DNA from: an uncultured Paracoccus sp.
Lineage (GTDB): Bacteria > Pseudomonadota > Alphaproteobacteria > Rhodobacterales > Rhodobacteraceae
Assembly: GCF_937873615.1 (NCBI RefSeq)
Contig: NZ_CALMYP010000017.1
Location: 62,001-126,000 of the forward strand
Length of the DNA stretch: 64,000 nt
Direction: 5' to 3'
In this document: positions 36,302 through 46,492 of the stretch, one piece after another
How positions within the stretch are numbered: the first letter of the stretch is position 1
Layout of the letters: each line of letters begins with the position of its first letter
Program-made: the position numbers and the translations under genes
Notes under the pieces: model-generated
The model's database searches: none
What the model was told of the DNA's origin: nothing
What the model saw: only the letters and a program-made list of their open reading frames with translations

Positions 36302-37822
36302 ATGACCATGCTCGATCATCTCGAATTCACCGCGCCTGAACCGAAAACCATCGCCGGTGCGACCTCTGACTGGGAGCTGGTGATCGGGCTTGAGGTTCAC
36401 GCCCAGGTCTCCTCGAACGCCAAGCTGTTTTCCGGCGCACCGACCACGTTCGGGGCGGAACCCAACAGCAATGTCGCTTTTGTCGATGCGGCCATGCCGG
36501 GGATGCTGCCGGTCATCAACGAATATTGCGTGGCCCAGGCGGTGAAGACCGGGCTGGGGCTGAAGGCCGAAATCAACCTGTTCAGCGCCTTCGACCGCAA
36601 GAACTATTTCTACCCGGACCTGCCGCAGGGCTATCAGATCAGCCAGCTTTACCACCCCATCGTCGGCGAGGGCGAGATCATCGTCGACATGGGCCCGGGC
36701 GTCGCCCGCAAGGTCCGTATCGAGCGCATTCATCTGGAACAGGATGCCGGCAAGTCGATCCATGACATGGACCCGAACATGTCCTTCATCGACTTCAACC
36801 GCACCGGCGTGGCGCTGATGGAAATCGTCAGCCGCCCCGACATTCGCGGCCCCGAGGAAGCGGCGGCTTATGTGTCGAAGCTGCGTCAGATCATGCGCTA
36901 TCTCGGCACCTGCGACGGCAATATGCAGAACGGCAACCTGCGCGCCGATGTGAACGTCTCGGTCTGCAAGCCCGGCGATTACGAACGCTTCATCGAAACC
37001 GGCGATTTCGGCGTGCTCGGCACCCGCTGCGAGATCAAGAACATGAACTCGCTGCGCTTCATCCAGGCCGCCATCGAATACGAGGCGCGCCGCCAGATCG
37101 GCATCATCGAGGATGGCGGCAAGATCGTGCAGGAAACCCGGCTCTATAACCCGGATGACGGCAAGACGCATTCCATGCGCTCCAAGGAAGAGGCGCATGA
37201 CTATCGCTATTTCCCCGATCCCGACCTGCTGCCCTTGGAAATCGAGCAGGCATGGGTCGATCAGATCGACGCCACCATGCCGGAACTGCCGGATGCGAAG
37301 AAGGTCCGCTTCGTCAAGGATCTGGGACTTTCGGAATACGATGCCGGCGTGCTGACCGCCGAGGTCGAGAATGCCGATTACTTCGAGGCCGTGGCTGCGG
37401 GCCGCGACGGCAAGATTTCCGCGAACTGGGTCATCAACGAGCTGTTCGGGCGGCTGAACAAGGAAGGTCTGAGCGTCGAGACCTCGCCCGTCAGCGCCGC
37501 ACAGCTTGGCGGCATCATCGACCTGATCGGCAAGGGCGACATCTCGGGCAAGATCGCCAAGGACCTGTTCGAGATCGTCTGGACCGAGGGCGGCGACCCG
37601 GCCGCGATCGTCGAGGCGCGCGGCATGAAACAGGTCACCGATCTGGGCGCCATCGAGGCCGCCGTCGATGAGATCATCGCCGCCAACCCGGCCCAGGTCG
37701 AAAAGGCCAAGGCCAATCCGAAACTGGCCGGCTGGTTCGTCGGACAGGTGCTGAAAGCCACCAGCGGCAAGGCCAACCCGGCGGCGGTGAACGATCTGGT
37801 GGCGAAGAAGCTGGGTCTGTGA
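36302..37822 (+). CDS. gatB: Aspartyl/glutamyl-tRNA amidotransferase subunit B
   Basis: The 506-residue subunit of GatCAB phosphorylates and amidates mischarged Glu-tRNA(Gln) or Asp-tRNA(Asn). Family signatures are [62 protein letters not shown] and the helical YqeY-like tail after residue about 350. ATG 36302 is chosen: the frame extends 38 codons upstream into the hairpin region without homology. GatA and GatC are not in the window. The GTG of the next gene overlaps the stop. Confidence 0.96.
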   Translation: MTMLDHLEFTAPEPKTIAGATSDWELVIGLEVHAQVSSNAKLFSGAPTTFGAEPNSNVAFVDAAMPGMLPVINEYCVAQAVKTGLGLKAEINLFSAFDRKNYFYPDLPQGYQISQLYHPIVGEGEIIVDMGPGVARKVRIERIHLEQDAGKSIHDMDPNMSFIDFNRTGVALMEIVSRPDIRGPEEAAAYVSKLRQIMRYLGTCDGNMQNGNLRADVNVSVCKPGDYERFIETGDFGVLGTRCEIKNMNSLRFIQAAIEYEARRQIGIIEDGGKIVQETRLYNPDDGKTHSMRSKEEAHDYRYFPDPDLLPLEIEQAWVDQIDATMPELPDAKKVRFVKDLGLSEYDAGVLTAEVENADYFEAVAAGRDGKISANWVINELFGRLNKEGLSVETSPVSAAQLGGIIDLIGKGDISGKIAKDLFEIVWTEGGDPAAIVEARGMKQVTDLGAIEAAVDEIIAANPAQVEKAKANPKLAGWFVGQVLKATSGKANPAAVNDLVAKKLGL

Positions 37823-38301
37823 CAGAGACTGACCGCTGGCGTCTTGCCGCGCTGTATTTGCTGATGACCGCGCCATTTTGCATGGCAGTGGCATTCGAGG
37901 CCGTTCCGCTTCCCGAAACCGGTTTGAAGCTGGTTTTCTATGGGGCACCGATTCTGGCGGCGGCGATCATTGGCATGGTCTTGCGGCGACGGCTGGGACA
38001 TTTCCCGAAATGGCGAGAGCGTCATCCTTACAGTCGCGCCATGGCCTGGCTCTTATTCCTGTTCGTCTTTCTGGTTATCATGCTGCTGCCCTACGGCATG
38101 GTCGTGCAACGGAACTGGGCGGACGGCTTCTGGTCCATCGTGATCACAACCATCACCGGATTCTTCAAGGATGCCCTCCTGCTCGGTCTTCTGTCACTTG
38201 CGGCCTTGTTTCTGATGTCGCTGGCTCAGGCGGAAATCGGGTTGCTCGCAGGCTCGTGGATCGCGGATCGGATCGTCCGGCGGCGCGGTTCCGCCGAATA
38301 G
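37819..38301 (+). CDS. Uncharacterised membrane protein, 160 residues
   Basis: I do not recognise the family. The GTG at 37819 overlaps the gatB stop (GTGA), so translation is coupled. Four hydrophobic segments are visible near residues 9-27, 40-54, 74-93 and 110-135, suggesting a polytopic inner-membrane protein. The N-terminus is short and polar, and the last residues are basic ([10 protein letters not shown]). The codon third positions look less GC-rich than in gatB, which may reflect low expression or a younger gene. Confidence 0.65.
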   Translation: MTETDRWRLAALYLLMTAPFCMAVAFEAVPLPETGLKLVFYGAPILAAAIIGMVLRRRLGHFPKWRERHPYSRAMAWLLFLFVFLVIMLLPYGMVVQRNWADGFWSIVITTITGFFKDALLLGLLSLAALFLMSLAQAEIGLLAGSWIADRIVRRRGSAE

Positions 38302-38415
38302 CCATCCGGTCGGGCGAACCTGACCCGAAAGGCAGGCGAAAATCTGCGCAGGCGGGCTTGGCATGGCCGCGCCGAGCGGCCTATTCTTCGCCCGACCTTC
38401 GAAGAGGATGTGCCT

Positions 38416-38874
38416 TTGTCCAGTTTTCAATATATCGCGATCCCGGCCCCGATGCGCAGCGAGAAATCGAAAAGCGCCAAGACCCCCGCCGACCGCTATG
38501 CCGCGACCCTGACCGAGGCGATCAATTCGATGGCCGTCAACGGCTGGGAATATCTGCGCGCCGAAACCCTGCCTTCCGAGGAGCGCAGCGGGCTGACCGG
38601 GCGCACGACGCTGTTCCACAACCTGCTGATCTTCCGCCGCGCGGTAGAGGCCGCAGCCCCGGCCCATATCCCCGCTGAAACCGCGACGCCGCGAATCGAA
38701 CCGGCCCCGCCCCGGCCAGAGGCCGCGAAGCCTGCCCCGGCCCCGGCCCCGGCCCTCGCCCCGGCGGAACCCTCGCCGGTGTTTTCGGAAAAGATGCCCG
38801 TGAGCGAACCGGTTGCCGAAAAGCCCGAGGCAAAGAAACCTCTGGCCGAAACCGCCGAAAAGCCCGCCGGCTGA
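38416..38874 (+). CDS. DUF4177 family protein with Pro/Ala-rich tail
   Basis: The 152-residue protein has a small N-terminal alpha/beta domain (residues about 3-75) with FQYIAIPAP, AINSMAVNGWEYLRAETLP and LFHNLLIFRR, the usual DUF4177 elements; function is unknown. The C-terminal half is a proline/alanine/glutamate low-complexity tail. TTG 38416 is the better start because GAGG lies 8 nt before it; the GTG at 38410 would be only 2 nt from GAGG. It converges on the SMR gene. Confidence 0.72.
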   Translation: MSSFQYIAIPAPMRSEKSKSAKTPADRYAATLTEAINSMAVNGWEYLRAETLPSEERSGLTGRTTLFHNLLIFRRAVEAAAPAHIPAETATPRIEPAPPRPEAAKPAPAPAPALAPAEPSPVFSEKMPVSEPVAEKPEAKKPLAETAEKPAG

Positions 38875-38886
38875 GATCCGGCCCGC

Positions 38887-39219
38887 CTAATGCGGGCCGG
38901 CACCGGAAAACAGGTTGATGACGACGACGCCCGCCGCGATCAGCGCGATCCCGGCGACGGCGGCTGTATCGAGCCTCTGGCCCAGAAACACCGCCCCGAT
39001 CAGCGAGATCAGCGCAATCCCGGTCCCCGACCAGATCGCGTAGACGACACCCATCGGCATCTGCTGGACGACGACCGACAAGGCATAGAAAGACAGCCCA
39101 TAGCAGATTGCCATGATCGCGGTCGGCAACAAGCGCGAGAATTGCGCCGATTGCTGCAATGCCGTGGTGCCGATGACCTCCAGCAGGATCGCCCCGCCCA
39201 GCCAGACCCAGACCGGCAT
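38887..39219 (-). CDS. Small multidrug resistance (SMR) family transporter
   Basis: The 110-residue protein has four transmembrane helices and the SMR signature: the membrane-embedded glutamate E14 in LLEVIGTTALQQSAQFSRLLP, followed by YGLSFYALSVVVQQMPMGVVYAIWSG. Relatives are EmrE (drug/proton antiport) and Gdx/SugE (guanidinium export); the sequence looks closer to EmrE, but the substrate is not settled. The ATG shares one base with the miaB stop (TGATG). Confidence 0.88.
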   Translation of the reverse strand: MPVWVWLGGAILLEVIGTTALQQSAQFSRLLPTAIMAICYGLSFYALSVVVQQMPMGVVYAIWSGTGIALISLIGAVFLGQRLDTAAVAGIALIAAGVVVINLFSGAGPH

Positions 39220-40529
39220 CAGATCAGCCTGCCGGCAAGCGAGTTGGGCGCGGAATGGGTGATCTCGACCTGCACCAGATCGCCGACCTTCGCGTCGGGC
39301 GCCTCGACGAAGACGGAATGCAGGTAATCGGACTTGCCGACCAACTGCCCGTCCAGCCGGCCCGGCTTTTCGAACAGCACACCAAGCCGCCGCCCGACCA
39401 TGCTTTCCTGCGCCGCTTTCTGCTGGCGGCTCAGCAGCGCCTGCAATTCCTGCAAGCGCGCATCGGCAACGTCGCCCGGCACCTCCTCGCGGCCTGCGGC
39501 AGGCGTGCCGGGGCGTGGCGAATACTTGAAGCTGAAGGCGGTGCCGTAACCCACATCCTCGATCAGCTTCAGCGTGTCGCGATGGTCCTGATCGGTCTCG
39601 CCCGGGAATCCGGCGATGAAATCCGAGGTCAGCATGATGTCGGGCCGCGCCGCGCGGATACGCTCGATCAGGCGCAGATATTCGGCGGCCGTATGCTTGC
39701 GGTTCATCGCCTTCAAGACCCGGTCGCTGCCCGATTGCACCGGCAGGTGCAGATAGGGCATCAGCTTGGGCTCATGCCCATGCGCCTCGATCAGGTCATC
39801 GGTCATATCGTTCGGATGGCTGGTCGTATAGCGGATGCGGTCGAGCCCGTCGATTTCCGCCACCGCCCGGATCAGCCGGCCGAAATGCCATTCCTGCCCG
39901 TCCGCGCCGACCCCATGCCAGCCATTGACGTTCTGGCCCAGAAGCGTGATCTCGCGCACCCCGCGTTCGACCAGATCGCGGGCTTCCGACAGGATGCGTT
40001 CGACCGGGCGCGAGACCTCGGCCCCGCGCGTATAGGGCACCACGCAGAAGGCGCAGAACTTGTCGCAGCCCTCCTGCACGGTCAGGAAGGCGGTGGGCGC
40101 GCGGCGGGTGGCGCGCTTGGGCAGGTGGTCGAACTTGTCCTCGGCCGGGAATTCGGTCAGCACGCGCGGGCCTTCGCCGCGCGCCATGGCCGGCAGGTGG
40201 TGATAGCTTTGCGGGCCGACGACCAGATCGACCAGAGGCATCCGGTTCACGATCTCCTCGCCCTCGGCCTGGGCGACGCAGCCGGCGACGGCGATCTTCA
40301 GATCGGGCTTTTCGGCCTTGAAGGGCTTCAGCCGGCCCAGATCGGAATAAAGCTTCTCGGCCGCCTTTTCGCGGATATGGCAGGTGTTCAGCAGGACCAT
40401 GTCGGCCTCGCCCTGATCCTCGGTCAGGACATAGCCGTCCGCGCCCATCGCCTCGGCCATGCGCGAGCTGTCATAGACATTCATCTGACAGCCATAGGTC
40501 TTGATGAAGAGCTTCTTCTGTTCGGCCAT
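39219..40529 (-). CDS. miaB: tRNA-2-methylthio-N6-dimethylallyladenosine synthase
   Basis: The 436-residue radical SAM methylthiotransferase modifies A37 of tRNAs reading UNN codons. The N-terminal UPF0004 domain has C14, C50 and C84, ligands of the auxiliary cluster; the radical SAM cluster is C155-x3-C159-x2-C162. A TRAM domain ends the protein ([19 protein letters not shown]). ATG 40529 has AGGAACC upstream; the frame continues 15 codons further without homology. Confidence 0.96.
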   Translation of the reverse strand: MAEQKKLFIKTYGCQMNVYDSSRMAEAMGADGYVLTEDQGEADMVLLNTCHIREKAAEKLYSDLGRLKPFKAEKPDLKIAVAGCVAQAEGEEIVNRMPLVDLVVGPQSYHHLPAMARGEGPRVLTEFPAEDKFDHLPKRATRRAPTAFLTVQEGCDKFCAFCVVPYTRGAEVSRPVERILSEARDLVERGVREITLLGQNVNGWHGVGADGQEWHFGRLIRAVAEIDGLDRIRYTTSHPNDMTDDLIEAHGHEPKLMPYLHLPVQSGSDRVLKAMNRKHTAAEYLRLIERIRAARPDIMLTSDFIAGFPGETDQDHRDTLKLIEDVGYGTAFSFKYSPRPGTPAAGREEVPGDVADARLQELQALLSRQQKAAQESMVGRRLGVLFEKPGRLDGQLVGKSDYLHSVFVEAPDAKVGDLVQVEITHSAPNSLAGRLI

Positions 40530-40586
40530 GTCGGGTTCCTTTGCAGCGCGCGTCATAGCCGAATCCGACGGCAAAGAGAAGCGCCG

Positions 40587-40970
40587 CTAAAGGTAACCCT
40601 GCCAGACCAGCACCCAGACGATGCCGATGCCCAGAACCAGCAGGCCGAAGACCACGGAGGCCGCGAAATTCGTCGCCTTCTCCTGCATCCGCGTGATCCG
40701 ACCGAAGGGTTTCAGATAGGCGACCAGATCGGCATGGGCCTGTGCGGCGGCACGGAAATCGGTCTGGCGGGCGATCTTCGGGGCATTGGTCACCATCTCG
40801 GCATCGCGCAGCGCCACGGCCTTCTTGTAGAGATTGCGCGGCAGCGCCCCTCCGCGCCGGCGCAGCATGGTGTCGAGGTCGATCGCCTCGCCCCGGCGCG
40901 CGCCGCCAAGACGCGTGGCCATCAGCACCGCAACTTCCTCGGCCCAGCTTCTCACGTTCAGCGGCGTCAT
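40587..40970 (-). CDS. Hypothetical protein with C-terminal membrane helix, 127 residues
   Basis: I do not recognise a named domain. From ATG 40970 the product has a soluble helical part (residues 1-95, with RSWAEEVAVLMATRLGG and a basic RRRGGALPRNLYKK) and one hydrophobic helix at about 104-125 (AASVVFGLLVLGIGIVWVLV), so it is probably tail-anchored with the N-terminus in the cytoplasm. The frame is open upstream but lies antisense to the esterase gene. It precedes miaB by 57 nt on the same strand and may be co-transcribed. Confidence 0.65.
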   Translation of the reverse strand: MTPLNVRSWAEEVAVLMATRLGGARRGEAIDLDTMLRRRGGALPRNLYKKAVALRDAEMVTNAPKIARQTDFRAAAQAHADLVAYLKPFGRITRMQEKATNFAASVVFGLLVLGIGIVWVLVWQGYL

Positions 40971-41042
40971 CCTGTCCCCCGTATCCTGGCGCGCAGCATA
41001 GTCGGGCTGGCGGCGGCATTCCAGCCCGGCTAAGCTGGCATC

Positions 41043-41816
41043 ATGAAACTGAACACGATCATTTCGGGCGAGGATCACGGGCTGCCGCCGGTGCTGCTGG
41101 CGCATGGGCTTTTCGGATCGGCAAAGAACCTCGGCGGGTTGGCGCGGCGGCTGGACGATCATCGCAAGGTCATCTCGGTCGACATGCGCAATCACGGCGA
41201 TTCCCCGCATGATACCGATCATTCCTATCCGGCGCTTGCCCGGGATCTGGCCGGGGTTATCGCCGAACATGGCGGCATTGCCGATATCGTCGGGCATTCC
41301 ATGGGCGGCAAGGCGGCCATGGCACTGGCGCTGAACCATCCCGAGATGCTGCGCCGGCTGGTGGTGCTGGACATCTCGCCCATCGCCTATCGCCACAGCC
41401 AGCAGGAATATGTCGAGGCCATGCAGGGGCTGGACCTTGCCGGCGTAAAACTGCGCTCGGAAGCCGACCGGCGACTGGCCGAAACCGTGGATGATCCGGG
41501 CGTGCGCGCCTTCCTGCTGCAAAGCCTCGATCTGAAGGCCGAGCCGCCACGCTGGAAGCTGAACCTGCCGGTGCTGTCGGAGCAGATGGGCCTGCTGACC
41601 GGCTGGCCCGAGGACCTGCCGACCGGCGCGTTCACCGGCCCGGCGCTGTTTCTGGCGGGTGCCGCATCGGATTATGCGCGCGCGGGCAGGAACGCCGATG
41701 CGATCCACGCCTATTTCCCGCAGGCCGAGCTGCGCTATATCGCCGGCTGCGGGCATTGGCTTCATGCCGAGGAACCGAAGCTCGTGGCCGATGCGGTGGC
41801 GGATTTCCTGGGCTGA
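41043..41816 (+). CDS. Alpha/beta hydrolase, YbfF-type esterase
   Basis: The 257-residue hydrolase has the oxyanion segment LLAHGLFGSAKNL, the VDMRNHGDSP strand, the nucleophile elbow GHSMGGKAAM and the catalytic histidine in GCGHWLHAEEP; these closely resemble YbfF esterases that act on short acyl-CoA or malonyl esters. The substrate is not evident. It is a single gene that converges on the ribosomal operon terminator. Confidence 0.88.
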   Translation: MKLNTIISGEDHGLPPVLLAHGLFGSAKNLGGLARRLDDHRKVISVDMRNHGDSPHDTDHSYPALARDLAGVIAEHGGIADIVGHSMGGKAAMALALNHPEMLRRLVVLDISPIAYRHSQQEYVEAMQGLDLAGVKLRSEADRRLAETVDDPGVRAFLLQSLDLKAEPPRWKLNLPVLSEQMGLLTGWPEDLPTGAFTGPALFLAGAASDYARAGRNADAIHAYFPQAELRYIAGCGHWLHAEEPKLVADAVADFLG

Positions 41817-41850
41817 GCCCTCCGCCCTTTTCGCCGCTTCCATCCTATAC

Positions 41851-41880
41851 AAAAAAAACCCCGCCGTTTCCGGCGGGGTT
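41851..41880 (-). terminator. Intrinsic terminator of the S10 operon after rplP
   Basis: Read on the minus strand, a perfect 10-bp stem (AACCCCGCCG / CGGCGGGGTT) with a GAAA loop is followed directly by a run of T (the plus strand shows eight A at 41851-41858). It lies 28 nt beyond the rplP stop. In the plus direction it is followed only by CTTCGTTT, so it works mainly for the ribosomal operon. Confidence 0.95.
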
Positions 41881-41907
41881 CTTCGTTTCAGATCGCAGAG
41901 ACCGGGA

Positions 41908-42321
41908 TTACCAGTCCGAGCGCTCGACGATGCGGGTCATGACCGGCAGCTTCATCGCGCCGAGACGCAGGGCCTCGCGGGCGATGGTGTCGCTGACGCC
42001 GTCGATCTCGAACATGATCCGGCCGGGATGGACGCGGGCGGCCCAGTAATCGACCGAGCCCTTACCTTTACCCATCCGCACTTCGGTCGGCTTCGAGGAG
42101 ACCGGAACGTCCGGGAAAATCCGGATCCAGACCCGGCCCTGACGCTTCATGTGGCGGGTGATCGCGCGGCGGGCCGCTTCGATCTGGCGCGCGGTCACAC
42201 GCTCCGGCTCGGTCGCTTTCAGGGCGAAGGAGCCGAAGTTCAGCTCGAAGCCACCCTTCGCCTCGCCGTGAATCCGGCCCTTGTGCTGTTTGCGGAACTT
42301 GGTCCGTTTCGGTTGCAGCAT
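41908..42321 (-). CDS. rplP: 50S ribosomal protein L16
   Basis: The 137-residue protein is full length. It starts [16 protein letters not shown] and contains the conserved [15 protein letters not shown] and [18 protein letters not shown]16 helps organise the A-site of the large subunit. It is the last gene of this S10 operon; the usual next gene rpmC (L29) is not there, and a strong terminator follows instead. Confidence 0.98.
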   Translation of the reverse strand: MLQPKRTKFRKQHKGRIHGEAKGGFELNFGSFALKATEPERVTARQIEAARRAITRHMKRQGRVWIRIFPDVPVSSKPTEVRMGKGKGSVDYWAARVHPGRIMFEIDGVSDTIAREALRLGAMKLPVMTRIVERSDW

Positions 42322-42334
42322 TGTTTCCTACTCC

Positions 42335-43051
42335 TTACCGGGCGTCGCGGTCGCGACGCGGGCCACGCGGGGCCGGACCTTCCTGCGCCTCGGCGGCCTT
42401 ACGGTCGCGGGCGGACGGATCATGTTCCATGATCTCGCCCTTGAAGATCCAGACCTTGATGCCGATGATCCCGTAAGGGGTCATGGCTTCCGCCAGCGCA
42501 TAGTCGATATCGGCGCGCAGGGTGTGCAGCGGCACACGGCCTTCGCGATACCATTCGGTCCGCGCGATCTCGGCACCGCCCAGACGGCCGGCGACGTTGA
42601 CGCGGATACCGAGGGCACCCATGCGCATCGCGTTCTGAACCGAGCGCTTCATGGCACGGCGGAACGAGACCCGGCGCTCAAGCTGCTGGGCGATGGATTC
42701 GGCCACCAGCTGGGCGTCCAGTTCCGGCTTGCGGACCTCGACGATGTTGAGGTGCAGTTCCGAATCGGTGAACTGGGCAAGCTTCTTGCGCAGAACCTCG
42801 ATATCGGCGCCCTTCTTGCCGATGATGACGCCCGGACGCGCGGCGTGAATGGTCACGCGGCACTTCTTGTGCGGACGCTCGATGATGACGCGGCTGATGC
42901 CGGCCTGCTTGGCTTCCTTCTTGACAAAGTCCCGGATCTTCAGGTCTTCGAGCAGAAGATCGCCGTAGTCCTTGTCATCGGCATACCAGCGGCTGTCCCA
43001 GGTGCGGTTGACCTGGAGGCGCATCCCGACGGGGTTTACCTTCTGACCCAT
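42335..43051 (-). CDS. rpsC: 30S ribosomal protein S3
   Basis: The 238-residue protein has the N-terminal KH domain with [17 protein letters not shown] and the C-terminal S3 domain with [23 protein letters not shown]3 lines the mRNA entry tunnel. The tail after residue about 208 is rich in charged residues plus Pro and Ala. The ATG shares one base with the rplV stop (TAATG). Confidence 0.98.
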   Translation of the reverse strand: MGQKVNPVGMRLQVNRTWDSRWYADDKDYGDLLLEDLKIRDFVKKEAKQAGISRVIIERPHKKCRVTIHAARPGVIIGKKGADIEVLRKKLAQFTDSELHLNIVEVRKPELDAQLVAESIAQQLERRVSFRRAMKRSVQNAMRMGALGIRVNVAGRLGGAEIARTEWYREGRVPLHTLRADIDYALAEAMTPYGIIGIKVWIFKGEIMEHDPSARDRKAAEAQEGPAPRGPRRDRDAR

Positions 43052-43503
43052 TACGCTTGCTCCTCTGCGGTGTCTGCCTTGGCGGTCTTGCGCGAAGCCT
43101 TCTTGGCTTCGGCAGCAGCCGCGGCAGCGGCCGGATCGACCTCACGCAGCTTGATGGTGATTTCCGAGAACGGCTTCATGATCCGGCCATAACGGCCACG
43201 CGCCCGCGGACGGCCGCGCTTCATGACCAGGTTCTTGCCGACCCAGGCCTCGGCGACGATCAGGTTGTCGACATCGAGGTTGTGGTTGTTCTCGGCGTTG
43301 GCGATGGCCGATTGCAGGCACTTCTTCACATCGCCCGCGATGCGCTTGTGCGAGAAGGTCAGGTCCGACAGGGCCTTTTCAACCTTCTTGCCGCGGATCA
43401 GGCCGGCGACGAGGTTCAGTTTCTGCGGGCTGACGCGCAGCATGCGGGTCTTCGCCATCGCCTCGTTCTCCGCCACGCGGCGCGGATTCTTTTCCTTACC
43501 CAT
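43051..43503 (-). CDS. rplV: 50S ribosomal protein L22
   Basis: The 150-residue protein has the alphaproteobacterial start [21 protein letters not shown] and the conserved [18 protein letters not shown] and [17 protein letters not shown]22 reaches the peptide exit tunnel through a long beta hairpin. The last 30 or so residues are an Ala/Lys/Glu tail not present in the 110-residue E. coli protein. Confidence 0.98.
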   Translation of the reverse strand: MGKEKNPRRVAENEAMAKTRMLRVSPQKLNLVAGLIRGKKVEKALSDLTFSHKRIAGDVKKCLQSAIANAENNHNLDVDNLIVAEAWVGKNLVMKRGRPRARGRYGRIMKPFSEITIKLREVDPAAAAAAAEAKKASRKTAKADTAEEQA

Positions 43504-43508
43504 GACGA

Positions 43509-43787
43509 TTACTTCCTTTTCGCTTTCTTGTCGGCCGCGTGACCGTAATAGGTCCGGGTCGGCGAATATTCACCGAATTTCTGACCGATCATATCCTCGC
43601 TCACATTGACCGGGATATGCTTCTGGCCATTGTAGACGCCAAAGGTCAGACCGACGAATTGCGGCAGGATGGTCGAACGGCGCGACCAGATCTTGATGAC
43701 ATCCGACTTGCCCGACTCGCGGGCCTTCTCGGCCTTCTTCAACACGTAAGCGTCGACGAACGGGCCTTTCCAAACAGAACGTGCCAT
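43509..43787 (-). CDS. rpsS: 30S ribosomal protein S19
   Basis: The 92-residue protein has the standard [20 protein letters not shown] start, [23 protein letters not shown] and [17 protein letters not shown] near the end. S19 binds the 3' major domain of 16S rRNA next to S13. It lies 3 nt after rplB and 5 nt before rplV. Confidence 0.98.
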   Translation of the reverse strand: MARSVWKGPFVDAYVLKKAEKARESGKSDVIKIWSRRSTILPQFVGLTFGVYNGQKHIPVNVSEDMIGQKFGEYSPTRTYYGHAADKKAKRK

Positions 43788-43790
43788 GGA

Positions 43791-44627
43791 TTAACGCCCC
43801 TTCTTCGCGTGACGCGACCGCAGGATATACTTGTCGGTCGACTTGTTCGAGCGGGTCTTCTTGCCCTTGGTGTCCTTGCCCCAAGGCGTGACCGGCGTGC
43901 GGCCACCCGAGGTCCGGCCCTCACCACCACCATGCGGGTGGTCGATCGGGTTCATGGCGACACCGCGAACGCTCGGACGGATGCCCTTGTGGCGGTTGCG
44001 ACCGGCCTTGCCGAGGTTCTGGTTCGAATGATCGGCATTCGAGACGGCACCGATGGTCGCCATGCATTCCTGGCGGACCAGACGCAGCTCGCCCGAGCTC
44101 AGACGGATCTGGGCATAGCCACCGTCACGACCGACGAACTGGGCATAGGTCCCCGCCGAACGGGCAATCTGGCCACCCTTGCCGGGCTTGAGTTCCACAT
44201 TGTGGACGATCGTGCCGATGGGCATACCGCTGAAGGGCATGGTGTTGCCCGGCTTCACGTCGACCTTGGCGCCGGCGATCACCTTGTCGCCCACGGCCAG
44301 ACGCTGCGGGGCCAGGATATAGGCCTGCTCGCCATCGTCATATTTGATCAGCGCGATGAAGGCGGTGCGGTTGGGATCGTATTCGATCCGCTCGACCGTC
44401 GCCGCGACATCGAACTTGTTACGCTTGAAATCGACGATGCGATACAGGCGCTTGGCGCCGCCGCCCTTGCGGCGCATGGTGATCCGTCCGGTATTGTTCC
44501 GGCCGCCCTTCTTGGTCAGACCCTCGGTGAGGGTTTTGACCGGACGACCTTTCCAAAGCTCCGAACGGTCGATCAGAACCAGCCCGCGCTGGCCAGGCGT
44601 CGTCGGTTTATACGACTTGAGTGCCAT
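43791..44627 (-). CDS. rplB: 50S ribosomal protein L2
   Basis: The 278-residue protein has the RNA-binding OB and SH3-like domains, with [32 protein letters not shown] and the C-terminal [19 protein letters not shown] containing the conserved histidine near the peptidyl transferase centre. Its 81-nt upstream gap holds a terminator-like hairpin, unlike the other junctions in this operon. Confidence 0.98.
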   Translation of the reverse strand: MALKSYKPTTPGQRGLVLIDRSELWKGRPVKTLTEGLTKKGGRNNTGRITMRRKGGGAKRLYRIVDFKRNKFDVAATVERIEYDPNRTAFIALIKYDDGEQAYILAPQRLAVGDKVIAGAKVDVKPGNTMPFSGMPIGTIVHNVELKPGKGGQIARSAGTYAQFVGRDGGYAQIRLSSGELRLVRQECMATIGAVSNADHSNQNLGKAGRNRHKGIRPSVRGVAMNPIDHPHGGGEGRTSGGRTPVTPWGKDTKGKKTRSNKSTDKYILRSRHAKKGR

Positions 44628-44655
44628 CTTTCTGTCTTCCGTTGCTTTGTTTCGT

Positions 44656-44680
44656 CAAAAACTCAGGCGGCCCCCGCCTG
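44656..44680 (-). terminator. Terminator-like hairpin inside the S10 operon, between rplW and rplB
   Basis: On the minus strand a perfect 7-bp GC stem (CAGGCGG / CCGCCTG) with a 3-nt GGG loop is followed by AGTTTTTGA. This has intrinsic-terminator form but sits in the middle of an essential operon, so it probably acts as a partial terminator or attenuator that sets the ratio of upstream to downstream genes. Confidence 0.65.
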
Positions 44681-44708
44681 GCGGAGACCGCGATCTTTCA
44701 AACCTCGA

Positions 44709-45005
44709 TCAGAGGCCGGTGGACACGTCGATGGTGTTGCCGGCTTCCAGCGTGACATAGGCCTTCTTCACGTCCGAACGGACGCCGGGGCGGCCACGGA
44801 AACGCTTGTGCTTGCCCTTGGTCACGGTCGTGTTCACGGCCTTGACCTTCACGTCGAACAGGTTTTCCACAGCTTCCTTGATCTGCGGCTTGTTCGCATC
44901 CATCGCCACTTCGAAGACGAAGGCGTTCGATTCGCCCGCCAGGGTCGCCTTTTCGGTGATGACCGGCTTGCGGATCACGTCGTAATGTTCAGCTTTCGCG
45001 CTCAT
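44709..45005 (-). CDS. rplW: 50S ribosomal protein L23
   Basis: The 98-residue protein shows the typical [31 protein letters not shown]-like [18 protein letters not shown] and [21 protein letters not shown]23 surrounds the exit tunnel and docks trigger factor and SRP. It overlaps the rplD stop by 4 nt (ATGA). Confidence 0.97.
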   Translation of the reverse strand: MSAKAEHYDVIRKPVITEKATLAGESNAFVFEVAMDANKPQIKEAVENLFDVKVKAVNTTVTKGKHKRFRGRPGVRSDVKKAYVTLEAGNTIDVSTGL

Positions 45006-45622
45006 TTCAGGCGAGCCTCCAGAGCTTCGACACCAGCCCGCGTGATCACCAGCGTGTCGCGCTTGAGGATGTCATAGACATTGGCACCGATCGAGGGCAG
45101 CACATCGACGCCTTCGAGGTTGCGCGCGGCGCGGGCAAAACCTTCGTTGACATCGGCACCGTCGATGACCAGCACACGCTTCCAGCCGTTTTCCTTCACG
45201 GCCTTGGCGACGGCGGCGGTCTTGGCATCGGCGAGGTTCAGATCCTCGACGATCACCAGCTCGCCCGCAGTGGCTTTCGCCGACAGGGCATGCTTAAGAC
45301 CGAGGGCGCGGACCTTCTTCGGCAGATCGAAGGCGTGGCTGCGCGGGGTCGGACCCTTGTAGACACCGCCCTTGCGGAAGATCGGCGCCTTGCGCGAACC
45401 GTGACGCGCGCCACCGGTGCCCTTCTGGCGATAGATCTTCTTGGTCGAGTAGGACACGTCCGACTTGCCCAGCACCGAATGGGTGCCGGCCTGCGCCTTG
45501 GCGTTCTGCCAGCGCACGACGCGCTGCAGCAGGTCGCCACGGGGCTCCAGCCCGAAGATCTCGTCGGCCAGCTCGATCGACCCGGCCTTGCCCGAGTCCA
45601 GCTTGATCACATCGAGTTTCAT
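45002..45622 (-). CDS. rplD: 50S ribosomal protein L4
   Basis: The 206-residue protein has [19 protein letters not shown], the extended loop reaching the exit tunnel, and the [13 protein letters not shown] and DGADVN regions. In E. coli L4 also represses the S10 operon by binding its leader; whether that applies here is unknown, but the leader is structured. It overlaps rplC by 4 nt. Confidence 0.98.
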   Translation of the reverse strand: MKLDVIKLDSGKAGSIELADEIFGLEPRGDLLQRVVRWQNAKAQAGTHSVLGKSDVSYSTKKIYRQKGTGGARHGSRKAPIFRKGGVYKGPTPRSHAFDLPKKVRALGLKHALSAKATAGELVIVEDLNLADAKTAAVAKAVKENGWKRVLVIDGADVNEGFARAARNLEGVDVLPSIGANVYDILKRDTLVITRAGVEALEARLK

Positions 45623-46482
45623 TCCTTGTCTCCTTCAGGAGCAGCATCGCCTTCGGCGGCCTGATCTGCCTCGATCGAGGCTTCGGCTTCGGCCAGGGCG
45701 GCAGCCTGAGCAGCGGCTTCGGCTTCAGCGGCGGCCTTGCGGGCGGCTTCTTCCTCGGCGGCGGCGGCAGCGGCGGCTTCCTCGGCGATACGCTGAGCTT
45801 CCTTCAGCGTCGAACGGGTCGCGGCCGGGGTAACCAGGTTCTCGGGCAGCGCTTTCTTGACGGCGTCCTTGATGACGACCCAGCCACCTTTCGAGCCCGG
45901 AACCGAGCCCTTGACCATGATCAGGCCACGGTCGCTGTCGGTGCGCACGACCTGCAGATTCTGCGTGGTGACGCGAACGGCACCCAGATGACCTGCCATC
46001 TTCTTGCCCTTGAACACCTTGCCGGGGTCCTGGCACTGGCCGGTCGAACCATGCGAGCGGTGGCTGATCGACACACCGTGCGAGGCGCGCAGACCGCCGA
46101 AATTGTGACGCTTCATGGCGCCCGCGAAGCCCTTACCGATCGAGGTGCCGGCAACGTCGACGAACTGGCCGGCGAAATAGTGATCGGCCACGATCTCTTC
46201 GCCCACATCGACCAGATTGTCTTCGGAAACGCGGAACTCGGCGATCTTGCGCTTCGGCGCGACACCGGCCTTGGCAAAATGACCGCGCAGCGGCGCGGAA
46301 ACCCGCTTGGCCTTGGCATCGCCCGCGCCCAGCTGGACGGCGACATAGCCATCCTTCTCGGCGGTGCGCTGCGCGACCACTTGCAGATTGTCGAGATGAA
46401 GGACGGTCACCGGAACCTGGCGGCCGTCTTCCAGAAACAGCCGGGTCATGCCCAGCTTCTTGGCGATAACACCCGTACGCAT
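45619..46482 (-). CDS. rplC: 50S ribosomal protein L3 with long Ala/Glu-rich tail
   Basis: The 287-residue protein carries the L3 core (residues 1-220) with [50 protein letters not shown] and [12 protein letters not shown]. About 65 residues at the C-terminus form an Ala/Glu-rich helical tail ([20 protein letters not shown]) far beyond the 209-residue E. coli length. ATG 46482 has AAGGGGG upstream; the frame is open 10 codons further without homology. Confidence 0.97.
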   Translation of the reverse strand: MRTGVIAKKLGMTRLFLEDGRQVPVTVLHLDNLQVVAQRTAEKDGYVAVQLGAGDAKAKRVSAPLRGHFAKAGVAPKRKIAEFRVSEDNLVDVGEEIVADHYFAGQFVDVAGTSIGKGFAGAMKRHNFGGLRASHGVSISHRSHGSTGQCQDPGKVFKGKKMAGHLGAVRVTTQNLQVVRTDSDRGLIMVKGSVPGSKGGWVVIKDAVKKALPENLVTPAATRSTLKEAQRIAEEAAAAAAAEEEAARKAAAEAEAAAQAAALAEAEASIEADQAAEGDAAPEGDKE

Positions 46483-46492
46483 GTCCGCCCCC

